A DNA stretch of 64,000 nucleotides, taken from positions 40,352 through 104,351 of the forward strand of contig JAKFWO010000009.1 of the NCBI GenBank assembly GCA_021731815.1, given 5' to 3'. The notes under the pieces are model-generated. The model was not told the origin of the DNA and searched no databases. It worked only from the letters and a program-made list of their open reading frames with translations. This document shows, piece by piece, positions 44,666-53,687 of this stretch; position 1 is the stretch's first letter; each line of letters starts with the position of its first letter. The stretch is from Hyphomonadaceae bacterium. Lineage in GTDB: Bacteria > Pseudomonadota > Alphaproteobacteria > Caulobacterales > Aquidulcibacteraceae. A program made the position numbers and the translations under genes.

Positions 44666-45703
44666 ATGATTCAAGGGGCGAATCAATCGGGAGTGGATCA
44701 GTCGGGGGCAGGTTTGGCCAGCGCAGGCGCAGGGACATTTCGTGTCGCCTTTATGGGCACACCGGCTTTCGCCGTGCCGGCGCTGGGCGTTCTCATTGAA
44801 GCCGCACTGAACAGCCGGCACGACAGCAAGCTGGAAATCGCTGCCGTCTATACCAGACCGCCCCGACCCTCGGGGCGCGGCCTGTCGCTCAAAGGCGGGC
44901 CGGTTCATGAGCGCGCGCGGGCGCTGGATCTGCCATTGCACATACCGGCGAATTTCCGGGCCCCCGAAGATGTGGCGGCGTTCGCGGCGCTCGATCTCGA
45001 TCTCGCAATCGTTGCCGCCTATGGACTGATCCTGCCGCCGGCGGTTCTGGCGGCTCCCCGGCTGGGCTGCCTCAATCTCCACGCCTCGCTTCTGCCGCGC
45101 TGGCGGGGGGCTGCACCCATTCAGCGCGCCATGCTGGCCGGTGATGCCGAAACCGGGGTGGATCTCATGGTGATGGAGGCCGGGCTCGATACCGGGCCGG
45201 TGCTGGCGCGGGCGCAAACCCCGATCCATGCCCGCGACACGTTGGCGAGCCTCCATGACCGGCTCAGCGACATGGGGGCCGAAGTGCTGCGCGCGCATCT
45301 GCCCCGGCTGATGGGGGCGCAGGCGGCGGATTTCCTCGCCTCGGCAATGGCGCAGAATAACGATGCGGCACTCTATGCCCCAAAGATTTCGTCCGAAGAG
45401 GCGCGCATTGACTGGACGCTCGATTCCGCTTCGGTTGATCGCCAAATCCGCGCCTTTTCACCCCAGCCGGGAGCCTGGTTCACGCTGCCCGAAAATTTGG
45501 GCGGCGCACGGGTCAAGGTCCTGTTTTCGGGGGTGGAGCCGGGGAAGGGCGCGCCGGGCGAAGTGCTGGACGCGTCCTTGTTGGTCGCCTGCGGCACGGG
45601 TGCTGTGCGCTTGCTGCGCCTGCAACGCGAGGGACGTCAGGCGATGCCGCTCGAGGTCTTTTTGCGCGGTCACCAATTCGAGGCGGGAACCCGGCTCGGA
45701 TGA
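44666..45703 (+). CDS. fmt: Methionyl-tRNA formyltransferase
   Basis: Formylates initiator Met-tRNA using 10-formyl-tetrahydrofolate. Motifs are FRVAFMGTPAFAVPALGVLI, AAYGLILPPAVLAAPRLGCL, the catalytic NLHASLLPRWRGAAPIQRAM, and GVDLMVMEAGLDTGPVLA; the C-terminal tRNA-binding domain holds RQIRAFSPQPGAWFTLPENL. The first 24 residues (Gly/Ser/Ala-rich) precede the conserved start, so a later GTG such as 44693 is possible. The usual partner def (peptide deformylase) is not adjacent. Confidence 0.95.
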   Translation: MIQGANQSGVDQSGAGLASAGAGTFRVAFMGTPAFAVPALGVLIEAALNSRHDSKLEIAAVYTRPPRPSGRGLSLKGGPVHERARALDLPLHIPANFRAPEDVAAFAALDLDLAIVAAYGLILPPAVLAAPRLGCLNLHASLLPRWRGAAPIQRAMLAGDAETGVDLMVMEAGLDTGPVLARAQTPIHARDTLASLHDRLSDMGAEVLRAHLPRLMGAQAADFLASAMAQNNDAALYAPKISSEEARIDWTLDSASVDRQIRAFSPQPGAWFTLPENLGGARVKVLFSGVEPGKGAPGEVLDASLLVACGTGAVRLLRLQREGRQAMPLEVFLRGHQFEAGTRLG

Positions 45704-45749
45704 GCCCGTGCTGCCCGAAGCCGGATCGGCAATCAGCGCGGAAAGGAAT

Positions 45750-46562
45750 TCAGGCCGGTGTTTCCTTCGGCACCGGCTTGATTTCAAGCGGTTTCCAGAC
45801 CCGGTCGCGCGGGCATTGATAGCCTTGTTCGGCACCATGGCATTTGGCAAAAGTGAATAACAGGGTTTCCGCCTTGCCGACCAGATATTCCATTGGCACC
45901 AGACCCGGCCCGAGTCCGGGACCTTCCTCGGCCCGGCTGTCGGCCGATTGGTCGCGATTGTCGCCCATCACGAAGACCCGGCCCGCCGGAATGGTGATTT
46001 CGCGGAAATCATCGAGCTCCGAAGCATCATCGATCTCATAGATCCGGTAGCGCCGTCCATTGGGCAGCGTCTCGATATAGTTTTGCAGGGTGCTGTCCTG
46101 GGAATAGCGGTCGAGAATGCGGCTTTCGCGTTCGAAATCGCGTGGGATGACCTTGCCATTGAGCACAAGCCGCCCGGCCTCGACCGCCACACGGTCACCC
46201 GGCAGGGCGATGACCCGCTTGATCAGCTCGCGCGGCTCATGCGGGTGGCGGAACACCACGACGTCACCGCGAGCCGGGCTACGCCCGAAAAAGCGCCCAT
46301 CTCCGGCGGGCAACCATTTTCCTACCCCATAAGGCAGCGACCAGCGCGAAAAACCATAACGATATTTGGCCACTACGATGTGGTCGCCAACTTCGAGTGT
46401 CGGCTGCATGCTTTCCGACGGGATGTAATAGCGTGAGCCCGCAAGGGTCGAAAAGGCCGAAAACAGAATGAAGACCACGATTCCGGTTTCGAGCCACAGC
46501 CGCATCTCGCGCAGGATCATGCGCAGGCGGGACCCGGGGCGGGCATTATCGGCAGCGGTCAT
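45750..46562 (-). CDS. lepB: Signal peptidase I, second of two tandem copies
   Basis: Inner-membrane serine protease removing Sec and Tat signal peptides. One N-terminal transmembrane helix (TGIVVFILFSAFSTLAG), catalytic Ser in YYIPSESMQPTLEVGDHIVV, catalytic Lys in ELIKRVIALPGDRVAVEAG, and box E FVMGDNRDQSADSRAEEGPG. 270 residues. Its ATG (46562) overlaps the stop of the upstream lepB copy as ATGA. Both copies keep the catalytic dyad and share a C-terminal Cys pair, here KCHGAEQGYQC. A division of substrates between the two is possible but not shown. Confidence 0.93.
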   Translation of the reverse strand: MTAADNARPGSRLRMILREMRLWLETGIVVFILFSAFSTLAGSRYYIPSESMQPTLEVGDHIVVAKYRYGFSRWSLPYGVGKWLPAGDGRFFGRSPARGDVVVFRHPHEPRELIKRVIALPGDRVAVEAGRLVLNGKVIPRDFERESRILDRYSQDSTLQNYIETLPNGRRYRIYEIDDASELDDFREITIPAGRVFVMGDNRDQSADSRAEEGPGLGPGLVPMEYLVGKAETLLFTFAKCHGAEQGYQCPRDRVWKPLEIKPVPKETPA

Positions 46563-47341
46563 TTGGCCTCGGCAATGGCTTTGCGGGTGAAGGGTTTCAA
46601 CCAGCGCCCATCGGCGCAATCATGGCCCTGATCCTTGCCGCGGCAGCGGTAAAAGGTGAACAACACGGTTTCGGCCTTGCCTTCGAGCCGCTCCATCGGG
46701 ACCATTCCGGGGCCGGCTTCGGCGCGGCTGTCCTGGCTGTTGTCGCGATGGTCGCCCATCACGAAGAAAGTATTGGGACTGACAATTACGGGGCCGAAAT
46801 TGTCGAGCACGTCCGCGTCGCTGAACTCATAGATACGGTGGGCGCGGCCATCGGGCATGAATTCGTCATATTCCTGAACCGTGACCGGGAATTCCACCTT
46901 GCCACTTTTTTCGTAGCGCATGATGCTGCGGGTGCGGACGAGTTCGCGTCTCAGCTCCTTGCCATTGATGGAAACCCGCCCGTCTTTCAGCGCGATCTCG
47001 TCGCCTGGCAGGCCGATGACGCGCTTGATGAAATCCTTGTCGAGAAAGGGATGGCGGAACACCACCACATCCCCGCGCCGCGGGGGGCGTCCAAACAGGC
47101 GCCCTTCGGTGGCGGGCAGCACGCCGCCAAGGCCATAGGGAATGGTCCAGCGCGAATAGCCATAGGAAAATTTCGACACCACGATGCGGTCGCCGACTTC
47201 CATGGTCGGCTGCATGGATTGGGAGGGGATATCGTAGCTCTGATAAGCGAGGGTGAAGCCGATAAACACCAGGATGAGGGCCGGAATCGCGGCTTCCACC
47301 GTAAGGCGGATTTCATGCACCATTTTTTTCATGAGGCTCAA
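46559..47341 (-). CDS. lepB: Signal peptidase I, first of two tandem copies
   Basis: Paralogue of the downstream copy. Transmembrane helix AAIPALILVFIGFTLAY, catalytic Ser in YDIPSQSMQPTMEVGDRIVV, catalytic Lys in DFIKRVIGLPGDEIALKDG, and FVMGDHRDNSQDSRAEAGPG. The C-terminus carries RCRGKDQGHDC, the same Cys spacing as in the other copy, probably a periplasmic disulfide (inference). The start is ambiguous: TTG 47341 has a well-spaced AGGAG about 8 nt upstream, ATG 47332 does not. The pair is coupled by ATGA. This copy is the more standard LepB. Confidence 0.93.
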   Translation of the reverse strand: MSLMKKMVHEIRLTVEAAIPALILVFIGFTLAYQSYDIPSQSMQPTMEVGDRIVVSKFSYGYSRWTIPYGLGGVLPATEGRLFGRPPRRGDVVVFRHPFLDKDFIKRVIGLPGDEIALKDGRVSINGKELRRELVRTRSIMRYEKSGKVEFPVTVQEYDEFMPDGRAHRIYEFSDADVLDNFGPVIVSPNTFFVMGDHRDNSQDSRAEAGPGMVPMERLEGKAETVLFTFYRCRGKDQGHDCADGRWLKPFTRKAIAEAK

Positions 47342-47380
47342 TGAAATCTCTCCTGGGAGGGGCGGGGCGACTGATCCTGT

Positions 47381-48598
47381 CTAGCCGCGCTTGCGCCAAT
47401 AATCGATCCCTGTTTCATCGCGGTGCCGTGTGACAAAATCACGGCGCAACAGACAATTGAGATGCGCCAATGTCTCGCCCGTCGCCATGGACATCAGATC
47501 CTCGCCGATCGCGCGTGCGAACAGGGCACCGAACAAATCGATCACCCGCTTGTCGCCCTCGAGCTTGCGAAGCACCCGCACCAGCCCGCGCTCATGCCCG
47601 GAAATCAGGGCATCGAGCCGCGCATGCAGGCCGTAAAAGGGCTCATTATGGGCCGGCAGAACCAGGACATCGTCGGGGATGGTGTTGCGCAATTTGCGGC
47701 AGGAATGAAGCCAGTCGCTCAGGGGATCGGCATCGGGTTCGGTCGGATGGACCGAGACATTGGACGAAATCCGCGGCAGAACCTGATCGCCGGAAATCAG
47801 TAGTTTCAGGCCGGGGCAATAGAGGCAGGCATGTTCGGGCGAATGTCCGGCACCCGTGATGATCACCCATTCCCGCCCGCCGAGAACGAGGCGGTCACCG
47901 TCCGACAGACGCACAAAGCTCTCGGGCAAGGGCGAAACTACCGCCCCGAAGCGGCCGAAGCGGTCGCGATAGCGTTCGAGTGCGACCGCATCCCAGCCGC
48001 AGGCGCGGTAATGGCGAACCCCTTCTTCGGGTGCCGCGCGGCCTGTATCGGCCACCAGCACGCGGCAGGTGACATATTCGAGCCGCGTCATGAATAAAGG
48101 GCAGTCAAACATCCGGCACAGCCATCCGGCCAGACCGACATGGTCGGGATGCATATGGGTGACGATGACGCGCGTGACGCGGCGGGGGGCTGCATCCGTT
48201 CCATCGTAAAAGCCGGCAATGCCGAGCCCGCCTTCGGCCGGGGAAGCGGAAAACAGTGCGCGCCAGCTTTCCTTCGTGTCCTCGAGCGCCATGCCGCAAT
48301 CGACGAGCGCGATGCCATTTCCCCCCTCGCCGTCATCGTCGTCAATGGCGTAGAGATTGATCCATTTCAGCGAGAATGGCAGCGCCATGCGGAGCCACCA
48401 GATTCCGGGGGCCACCTTCATCACCCGGCCCGGAAGCGGAGCCTCATCGAACGGATAGACCAGTCGCGCGCGGGCATCGCCGCTTCCGGTTCCGGAATCG
48501 CTTGTTCCGATTGGAAGCTCATCGCCGGCCGGCATGTCGGGCGCGCCATCAAAACTGGCGGCTTTGTCCTCTTTCGTCGTGGCTCGGTTTCGCATCAC
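47381..48598 (-). CDS. Metallo-beta-lactamase-fold hydrolase (glyoxalase II/RNase Z-like)
   Basis: 405-residue zinc hydrolase. The metal site THMHPDHVGLAGW follows a strand ending in ALVDCGMALED, and further ligands are in ITGAGHSPEHACLYCPG and LISGDQVLPRIS. About 60 extra N-terminal residues are Ser/Asp/Gly-rich and probably disordered. The C-terminal region (LPAHNEPFYGLHARLDALIS) resembles hydrolases acting on thioesters. Substrate unknown. The gene starts 6 bp after the stop of the CitE-like gene, suggesting a shared mRNA and perhaps a shared CoA-ester pathway. Confidence 0.85.
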   Translation of the reverse strand: MMRNRATTKEDKAASFDGAPDMPAGDELPIGTSDSGTGSGDARARLVYPFDEAPLPGRVMKVAPGIWWLRMALPFSLKWINLYAIDDDDGEGGNGIALVDCGMALEDTKESWRALFSASPAEGGLGIAGFYDGTDAAPRRVTRVIVTHMHPDHVGLAGWLCRMFDCPLFMTRLEYVTCRVLVADTGRAAPEEGVRHYRACGWDAVALERYRDRFGRFGAVVSPLPESFVRLSDGDRLVLGGREWVIITGAGHSPEHACLYCPGLKLLISGDQVLPRISSNVSVHPTEPDADPLSDWLHSCRKLRNTIPDDVLVLPAHNEPFYGLHARLDALISGHERGLVRVLRKLEGDKRVIDLFGALFARAIGEDLMSMATGETLAHLNCLLRRDFVTRHRDETGIDYWRKRG

Positions 48599-48604
48599 TT
48601 GTCC

Positions 48605-49519
48605 TCAAACCGAAGGGGCCTGCCGAAGCGCGATGGCCTGCGCTTCCGCCAACAGAAATCGTGCGCTCTCATAATGCAGCAATTCGGCCATCGCCCCGTC
48701 CACTTTCAGCACGCCCTTGCCGGCATTGGCCGGATCTTCAAACGCTGCGACGATGGCGCGGGCGCGGGCGAGCGCGGACGGATCGGGGGCAAAGGCGGCA
48801 TTGGCAATGCCGATCTGGCCGGGATGGATCAATGTTTTGCCCTCAAAGCCCAAAGCGCGGCCCTCGGCGCATTCGGCGACAAGGCCGGCTTCGTTGGCAA
48901 TATCGTTGAACACACCGTCGATCGCCGCGAGCCCATAGGCCTTGGCCGCCATCACGATGAGCGACAATGCGCTCAGCAGGGCAAAACGCGGCGAATGGCC
49001 ATTGGCCGGCGGCGGGCCAAGCCGCAGATCCTTGGCCAGATCATTGGTGCCCGCAACAAAGCCGACAAGCCGCCCATGCGTGCGCGCCGCGCGGGCGATG
49101 GAATCGAGGTTGAGAATGGCGCGCGGTGTTTCGATCATCGCCCACAGGGCCGCGTCGCTGCCCGCGCGCGCCAGCCGGTCCATGGCGGCATGGATGTCGG
49201 CTTCGTCCTCGATCTTGGGAAAGAGGATCGCTTTCACCCCGGCCCCGGCGGCCATTGCGAGGTCCTCCTTGCCCCATGGGGTGGCCAATCCGTTGACGCG
49301 CACGATGATCTCAGCGCTTCCCGGTCCCGATATGGTGCCATCACCCGCCAGAAAGGCCCGGACATTGTCCCGCGCATCCGACTTGGCCTCGGGCGCCACC
49401 GCATCCTCGAGGTCGAGAATGATCCCGTCCGCCGCCAGCGAACGGGCCTTGTCGAGCGCCTTGCGATTGGCACCGGGGCAATAAAGCAGGCTGCGGCGGG
49501 GCCGGACGGGGAGCATCAT
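48605..49519 (-). CDS. CitE/HpcH-like CoA ester lyase
   Basis: 304-residue TIM-barrel enzyme of the citrate lyase beta/HpcH/malyl-CoA lyase superfamily. Motifs are RRSLLYCPGANRKALDKARS, DGIILDLEDAVAPEAKSDAR, IIVRVNGLATPWGKEDLAMA, ALWAMIETPRAILNLDSIAR and GKTLIHPGQIGIANAAFAPD, with the Mg-binding Glu and Asp present. Such proteins act as malyl-CoA or citramalyl-CoA lyases or thioesterases; no citrate lyase alpha/gamma genes are near, so true citrate lyase is unlikely. It precedes the metallo-hydrolase by 6 bp. Confidence 0.88.
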   Translation of the reverse strand: MMLPVRPRRSLLYCPGANRKALDKARSLAADGIILDLEDAVAPEAKSDARDNVRAFLAGDGTISGPGSAEIIVRVNGLATPWGKEDLAMAAGAGVKAILFPKIEDEADIHAAMDRLARAGSDAALWAMIETPRAILNLDSIARAARTHGRLVGFVAGTNDLAKDLRLGPPPANGHSPRFALLSALSLIVMAAKAYGLAAIDGVFNDIANEAGLVAECAEGRALGFEGKTLIHPGQIGIANAAFAPDPSALARARAIVAAFEDPANAGKGVLKVDGAMAELLHYESARFLLAEAQAIALRQAPSV

Positions 49520-49560
49520 GCGAGTTTCCGGAAGGGGCGAGCGTGGCAGTTGCCAGGGGG

Positions 49561-49586
49561 GCGGTCAGGGGCAGCGGTCAGGGGCG
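49561..49586. repeat. Tandem repeat, 13 bp x 2
   Basis: GCGGTCAGGGGCA then GCGGTCAGGGGCG, upstream of the CitE-like gene. Confidence 0.9.
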
Positions 49587-49660
49587 CATTCATTAATCGG
49601 CTTTCACCGCGCCGCAACAATTTTGCGCCGATCGGAACTGCCAATTCAAATCCCCGATCG

Positions 49661-49702
49661 GCCGGCACAGATTCGCCGGCACAGATTCGCCGGCACGGGC
49701 CG
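49661..49702. repeat. Tandem repeat, 14 bp x 3 (third copy diverged)
   Basis: CGGCACAGATTCGC twice exactly (49661-49674, 49675-49688) and a diverged third copy CGGCACGGGCCGCC, just after the penicillin-binding protein stop. Confidence 0.85.
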
Positions 49703-49720
49703 CCGGGCGACCGGGCGGTG

Positions 49721-52006
49721 TCAGCGCCGCTTCTGCCCTTTTTTCTTCACCGAATCAGCGACAAAGCCTTCGAGATCGGCGAGCCAGGCCTCCTCGGCTG
49801 GCGCGGCGGGCGGTGCTGCTGCATCTTTGGCAGGGACTTTGGACGCGGATGTGACGGGGGCCGGCGCAATGGCCGCTATTTTCGCGGGTGGCGGCCTGGC
49901 GGCATCTTCGAGGGAAACCACGGCGGTTTCCGGAACGGACAAGGATGCGACTGCTTCGCCCTGGGCCAATTCGCCCGGTTCGGGCGAAGGGGATTCCAGC
50001 GAAGGAGGTGCCAAAACGGGTGGCGCATAAGCCGCCGGCATCACGTCCCGCGGCAAGGCGGCTTCGGCAAAAGCCCGCCAGATCGCGGCCGGTGCCCCGC
50101 CGCCGGTCAGATCATTGACACCCGCCGGCTGGTCGCGACCCATCCACACGCCGGCCAATATATTTCCGGAAAAGCCGATAAACCAGGCATCGCGGTGGTC
50201 ATTGGTCGTGCCGGTCTTGCCCATTATTACACGGCCTGGAATGGCGGCGGCGCGGCCGGTGCCATCGCGCACGGCTTTGGCCATCAGCAGGCGCATCGTG
50301 CCCAGATGTGCTTCCGCGGCCGCCCGACCGGATTTTGCCGGTGCCGGCCGCAGGATCTGCGCCCCGATCCGGATCTCGCGCACGATATGGGCCTTGACCG
50401 CGAAACCACCATTCATGAAGGGCGCATAAGCCGCCACCAATTCGGCGGCGCTCGCTTCATTGGCCCCAAGCGCGATGGCCGGCAAAGCCGCTTGCGGGGG
50501 CGGCAGACCAAGGCGTCGGGCGGTCTCGACGATCCGTGGCAGGCCGATCTGATTGGCGATAAAGGCGGCCGGTGCGTTGCGGCTTTCGGCAAAGGCCAGA
50601 GCCAGCGGGATCTCGGTGCGATAGGAATCGTCGAAATTTTTAGGAGTCCAGCCGTCATATTGAAATGGCAGATCGGGCACCACCTGTTCGGGGCGCAAGC
50701 CATATTCCAGCGCGGCAAGGAACAGAAAGGGTTTAAAGGCCGATCCGGTCTGGCGCTTTGCGTCGGTGGCGCGGTTGAAGCTGCTCTGGCCGTAATCACG
50801 GCCCCCCAGCAACGCACGAATTCCTCCATCGGGGCCGAGTGCGATGAATGCCGTTTGCAGATCGGGCGCGCCAGCCAGCAGGGATTTGGGGAAATGCTCG
50901 GCCACCGCTTTTTCCGCTGCCCGTTGCAGCGTTGAATCGAGGGTGAGGAACAGGCGGATCTCCCCGGCGGGGGTCTGGTCCTCGCCAAAGGCTGAATCGG
51001 CGAGGATGTCCCTGGCCTCACGCGCGGCCAGATCGAGTGCCCAGGCGGCTGCTGCGGTCGGGGCATTGGGGCGAACACGGACCGGGGCGAACAGCGCGTC
51101 GCGCCATTGGTCTTCGGAGACCTGGCCGGTTTTCGCCATGGAAAACAGGACTGATTGCGTGCGGGCCTTGGCGCGCTCCAGATTGGCCAGCGGCCCGTCG
51201 CGCGAGGGGGCCCGCAACAATCCGGCCAGCAGAGCCGCTTCGGGCAGAGTCAGATCCCGCGCCGGTTTCGCGAAGTAACGCCGCGCCGCCGCTTCGAGCC
51301 CATAAGCACCCGCCCCGAAATAGACGCGCGACAGATAGAGGCCAAGGATCTCGTTTTTGGACAGATTGGCTTCGAGCCACAGCGCCAGATAGAATTCCTG
51401 CGATTTGCGCTGGAATGTGCGGGCATTGGACAAAAACAGGTTTTTGGCCAATTGCTGGGTGATGGTCGATCCGCCCTGAACGACCTTTCCGGCGAACAGA
51501 TTGGCAGCGGCGGCGCGCGCCACGCCGATCGGATCGATCCCCGCATGCTGGTAAAAGCGCCGGTCCTCGGCCGCCAGCAAGGCACCGACCACGAAACGCG
51601 GCAATGTCGAAACATCGATGGGATCGGGCGGACGGTCGCCGCGCTCGCCCAGAATGGTCCCGCTGGCATCGTAGAACACCAGGCGCTGGCCGCTGACCGC
51701 CAGCGCCGCGCGCGGATCGGGCAAGGAAAACGCGCCGAACAGCAATCCAAAAATACCCAGCCCTGCAAGGGCAAAGGCGATGGTCGCCGCCCAATAAGTG
51801 AAATCACGCAGGCCCGACCATAATCCGGGGGCGTTTTCCCAGCGATCACCAGATTCTGACCCCGATTCTGGCCCAGATTCTGGTCCAGATTCTGGCCTGA
51901 GGGCGATGCGGGGGCGATCGGAGCGGCGCGTTTCAGCGAATGCGCGTTCGGGGACTTCCGGATCGCGGCCGTTGTCGTCAGGTCCGGATTCCGAAAACTC
52001 GGTCAT
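49721..52006 (-). CDS. Class A penicillin-binding protein (PBP1-type transglycosylase/transpeptidase)
   Basis: Bifunctional peptidoglycan synthase of about 761 residues. A cytoplasmic acidic tail with PESGPESGPESGSESG repeats precedes one transmembrane helix (YWAATIAFALAGLGIFGLLF). The GT51 domain has LLAAEDRRFYQHAGID (catalytic Glu) and GGSTITQQLAKNLFLSNART. The transpeptidase domain has TGSAFKPF (SxxK), AESRNAPAAF (SxN), and MGKTGTTNDHRDAWFIG (KTG). The last 110 residues are Pro/Ala-rich ending KKKGQKRR. ATG 52006 is used because MTEFSES is preceded by GGGGGA; TTG 52021 is an alternative. Confidence 0.93.
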   Translation of the reverse strand: MTEFSESGPDDNGRDPEVPERAFAETRRSDRPRIALRPESGPESGPESGSESGDRWENAPGLWSGLRDFTYWAATIAFALAGLGIFGLLFGAFSLPDPRAALAVSGQRLVFYDASGTILGERGDRPPDPIDVSTLPRFVVGALLAAEDRRFYQHAGIDPIGVARAAAANLFAGKVVQGGSTITQQLAKNLFLSNARTFQRKSQEFYLALWLEANLSKNEILGLYLSRVYFGAGAYGLEAAARRYFAKPARDLTLPEAALLAGLLRAPSRDGPLANLERAKARTQSVLFSMAKTGQVSEDQWRDALFAPVRVRPNAPTAAAAWALDLAAREARDILADSAFGEDQTPAGEIRLFLTLDSTLQRAAEKAVAEHFPKSLLAGAPDLQTAFIALGPDGGIRALLGGRDYGQSSFNRATDAKRQTGSAFKPFLFLAALEYGLRPEQVVPDLPFQYDGWTPKNFDDSYRTEIPLALAFAESRNAPAAFIANQIGLPRIVETARRLGLPPPQAALPAIALGANEASAAELVAAYAPFMNGGFAVKAHIVREIRIGAQILRPAPAKSGRAAAEAHLGTMRLLMAKAVRDGTGRAAAIPGRVIMGKTGTTNDHRDAWFIGFSGNILAGVWMGRDQPAGVNDLTGGGAPAAIWRAFAEAALPRDVMPAAYAPPVLAPPSLESPSPEPGELAQGEAVASLSVPETAVVSLEDAARPPPAKIAAIAPAPVTSASKVPAKDAAAPPAAPAEEAWLADLEGFVADSVKKKGQKRR

Positions 52007-52193
52007 CGCTGCGTCCCCCAATGGTTTCGGACATCATGGCGCATTTTCGAATATCGGCGCGATTTCGGGCGAAAGCGAACATGATTTCCGCCTGCACGCG
52101 CGTGTACCTGAAAATGTTTAAGGCACGATGGGGGGCGGCGCAATCTCCGGAAATGGCAGCGCAAAATTCTGGCAGGCATCGCAAGGCTGAGCC

Positions 52194-53609
52194 TCACAAT
52201 CCCTTGACGATTTCCTCGACCATCTTCTTGGCATCGGCAAACAGCATCATCGTATTGTTGCGGAAGAATAATTCGTTCTCCACCCCGGCATAGCCCGAAC
52301 CCATGCCGCGCTTGATGAACAATACCGTGCGGGCGCGCTCGACCTCCAGAATCGGCATCCCGAAAATCGGGCTCTGAGGATCGGTCTTGGCCGAGGGATT
52401 GGTCACATCATTGGCCCCGATGACGAACGCCACATCGGCGCTCGCGAATTCGGAATTGATGTCCTCAAGCTCGAACACTTCGTCATAGGGAACCTGGGCT
52501 TCGGCCAGCAGCACATTCATGTGCCCGGGCATACGCCCGGCCACCGGATGGATGGCATATTTGACGTCCACACCCTCGGCCCTCAGACGGTCTGCCATCT
52601 CCTTCAGCGCATGCTGGGCCTGGGCGACCGCCATACCATAGCCCGGAACGATGATGACCTTGCTGGCATTGCGCATGATGAAGGCGGCGTCCTCGGCCGA
52701 GCCCTGCTTGACGGGCCGCGTCTCCGGCCCCCGCGCCGGGCCGCCGGTTTCCCCGCCAAAGCCGCCAAGGATCACCGAGATGAAGCTGCGATTCATCGCC
52801 TTGCACATGATGTAGGACAAAATCGCACCCGACGATCCGACCAGCGCGCCGGTCACGATCAGCGCAATGTTCTCGAGCGTGAAACCAAGCGCCGCTGCTG
52901 CCCAGCCGGAATAGGAATTGAGCATGGACACGACGACCGGCATATCCGCCCCGCCGATCCGCACGATCAGCCCCACTCCGAACAACAGCGACAAACCCGA
53001 CAGCGCCCAGAAGATCGCTGGCTTGGCAGCCGGATCAATCACGCACAGCACATAGATCAGCCCCGCAAGCCCGAGCCCCATGGCGAGATTGACCGCATGC
53101 TGCCCCGGAAACACGATCGGCGCGCCCGACATATTGCCGTTGAGCTTCAGAAACGCGATGACCGAGCCGGAAAAGGTCACGGCTCCGATCGCGGCACCAA
53201 GCCCGAGTTCGACCAGGCTCTGGAGTTTCGGTGCGCCATCCTCGCCGGCGATGCCATAGGCCTGGGGTGAATAGAGCGCCGCTGCCGCCACCAGCACCGC
53301 GGCCAGCCCGACCAGCGAGTGAAAGGCCGCCACCAATTGCGGCATCTGGGTCATCTGCACGCGCTGGGCGATCACCGCCCCCGCCAGCCCCCCCAGCGCC
53401 AGCCCGCCAAGGATCAGGCCGATGGTGACCGGATCGAGCGCCCGGCGCTCATATAGCAGCCACAGCGTCACCCCGATGGCCAGCGCCATGCCGACCATGC
53501 CATTGCGATTGCCCGCCCGGCTGGTCACCGGGCTCGACAGGCCCCGCAAGGCCAGGATGAACAGGATCCCGGAAACCGTATAGAGGGCTGCGGCGATATT
53601 GGCGGTCAT
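52194..53609 (-). CDS. pntB: NAD(P) transhydrogenase subunit beta
   Basis: Proton-pumping transhydrogenase beta chain, carrying the NADP(H)-binding domain and most of the membrane channel, 471 residues. Motifs are YTVSGILFILALRGLSSPVT, RNGMVGMALAIGVTLWLLYE, GAAIGAVTFSGSVIAFLKLN, and in the NADP domain VIIVPGYGMAVAQAQHALKE, ADRLRAEGVDVKYAIHPVAG, and VFVIGANDVTNPSAKTDPQS. It lies 78 bp downstream of the small alpha-type membrane subunit gene. The catalytic NAD-binding alpha subunit (pntAA) is not in this neighbourhood. Confidence 0.97.
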   Translation of the reverse strand: MTANIAAALYTVSGILFILALRGLSSPVTSRAGNRNGMVGMALAIGVTLWLLYERRALDPVTIGLILGGLALGGLAGAVIAQRVQMTQMPQLVAAFHSLVGLAAVLVAAAALYSPQAYGIAGEDGAPKLQSLVELGLGAAIGAVTFSGSVIAFLKLNGNMSGAPIVFPGQHAVNLAMGLGLAGLIYVLCVIDPAAKPAIFWALSGLSLLFGVGLIVRIGGADMPVVVSMLNSYSGWAAAALGFTLENIALIVTGALVGSSGAILSYIMCKAMNRSFISVILGGFGGETGGPARGPETRPVKQGSAEDAAFIMRNASKVIIVPGYGMAVAQAQHALKEMADRLRAEGVDVKYAIHPVAGRMPGHMNVLLAEAQVPYDEVFELEDINSEFASADVAFVIGANDVTNPSAKTDPQSPIFGMPILEVERARTVLFIKRGMGSGYAGVENELFFRNNTMMLFADAKKMVEEIVKGL

Positions 53610-53687
53610 TCTGCTGGGCCTCTGACATGCCTGGAAAATGCGTTCGACGAAAAGGGAACTTCGCGGCCGGGGGGAGCAATGGCCGGT

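Noticed and set aside
48140..50935. 931-codon plus-strand ORF across 48-51 kb
   Set aside because: Antisense to the hydrolase, CitE-like and PBP genes, all of which have clear motifs.
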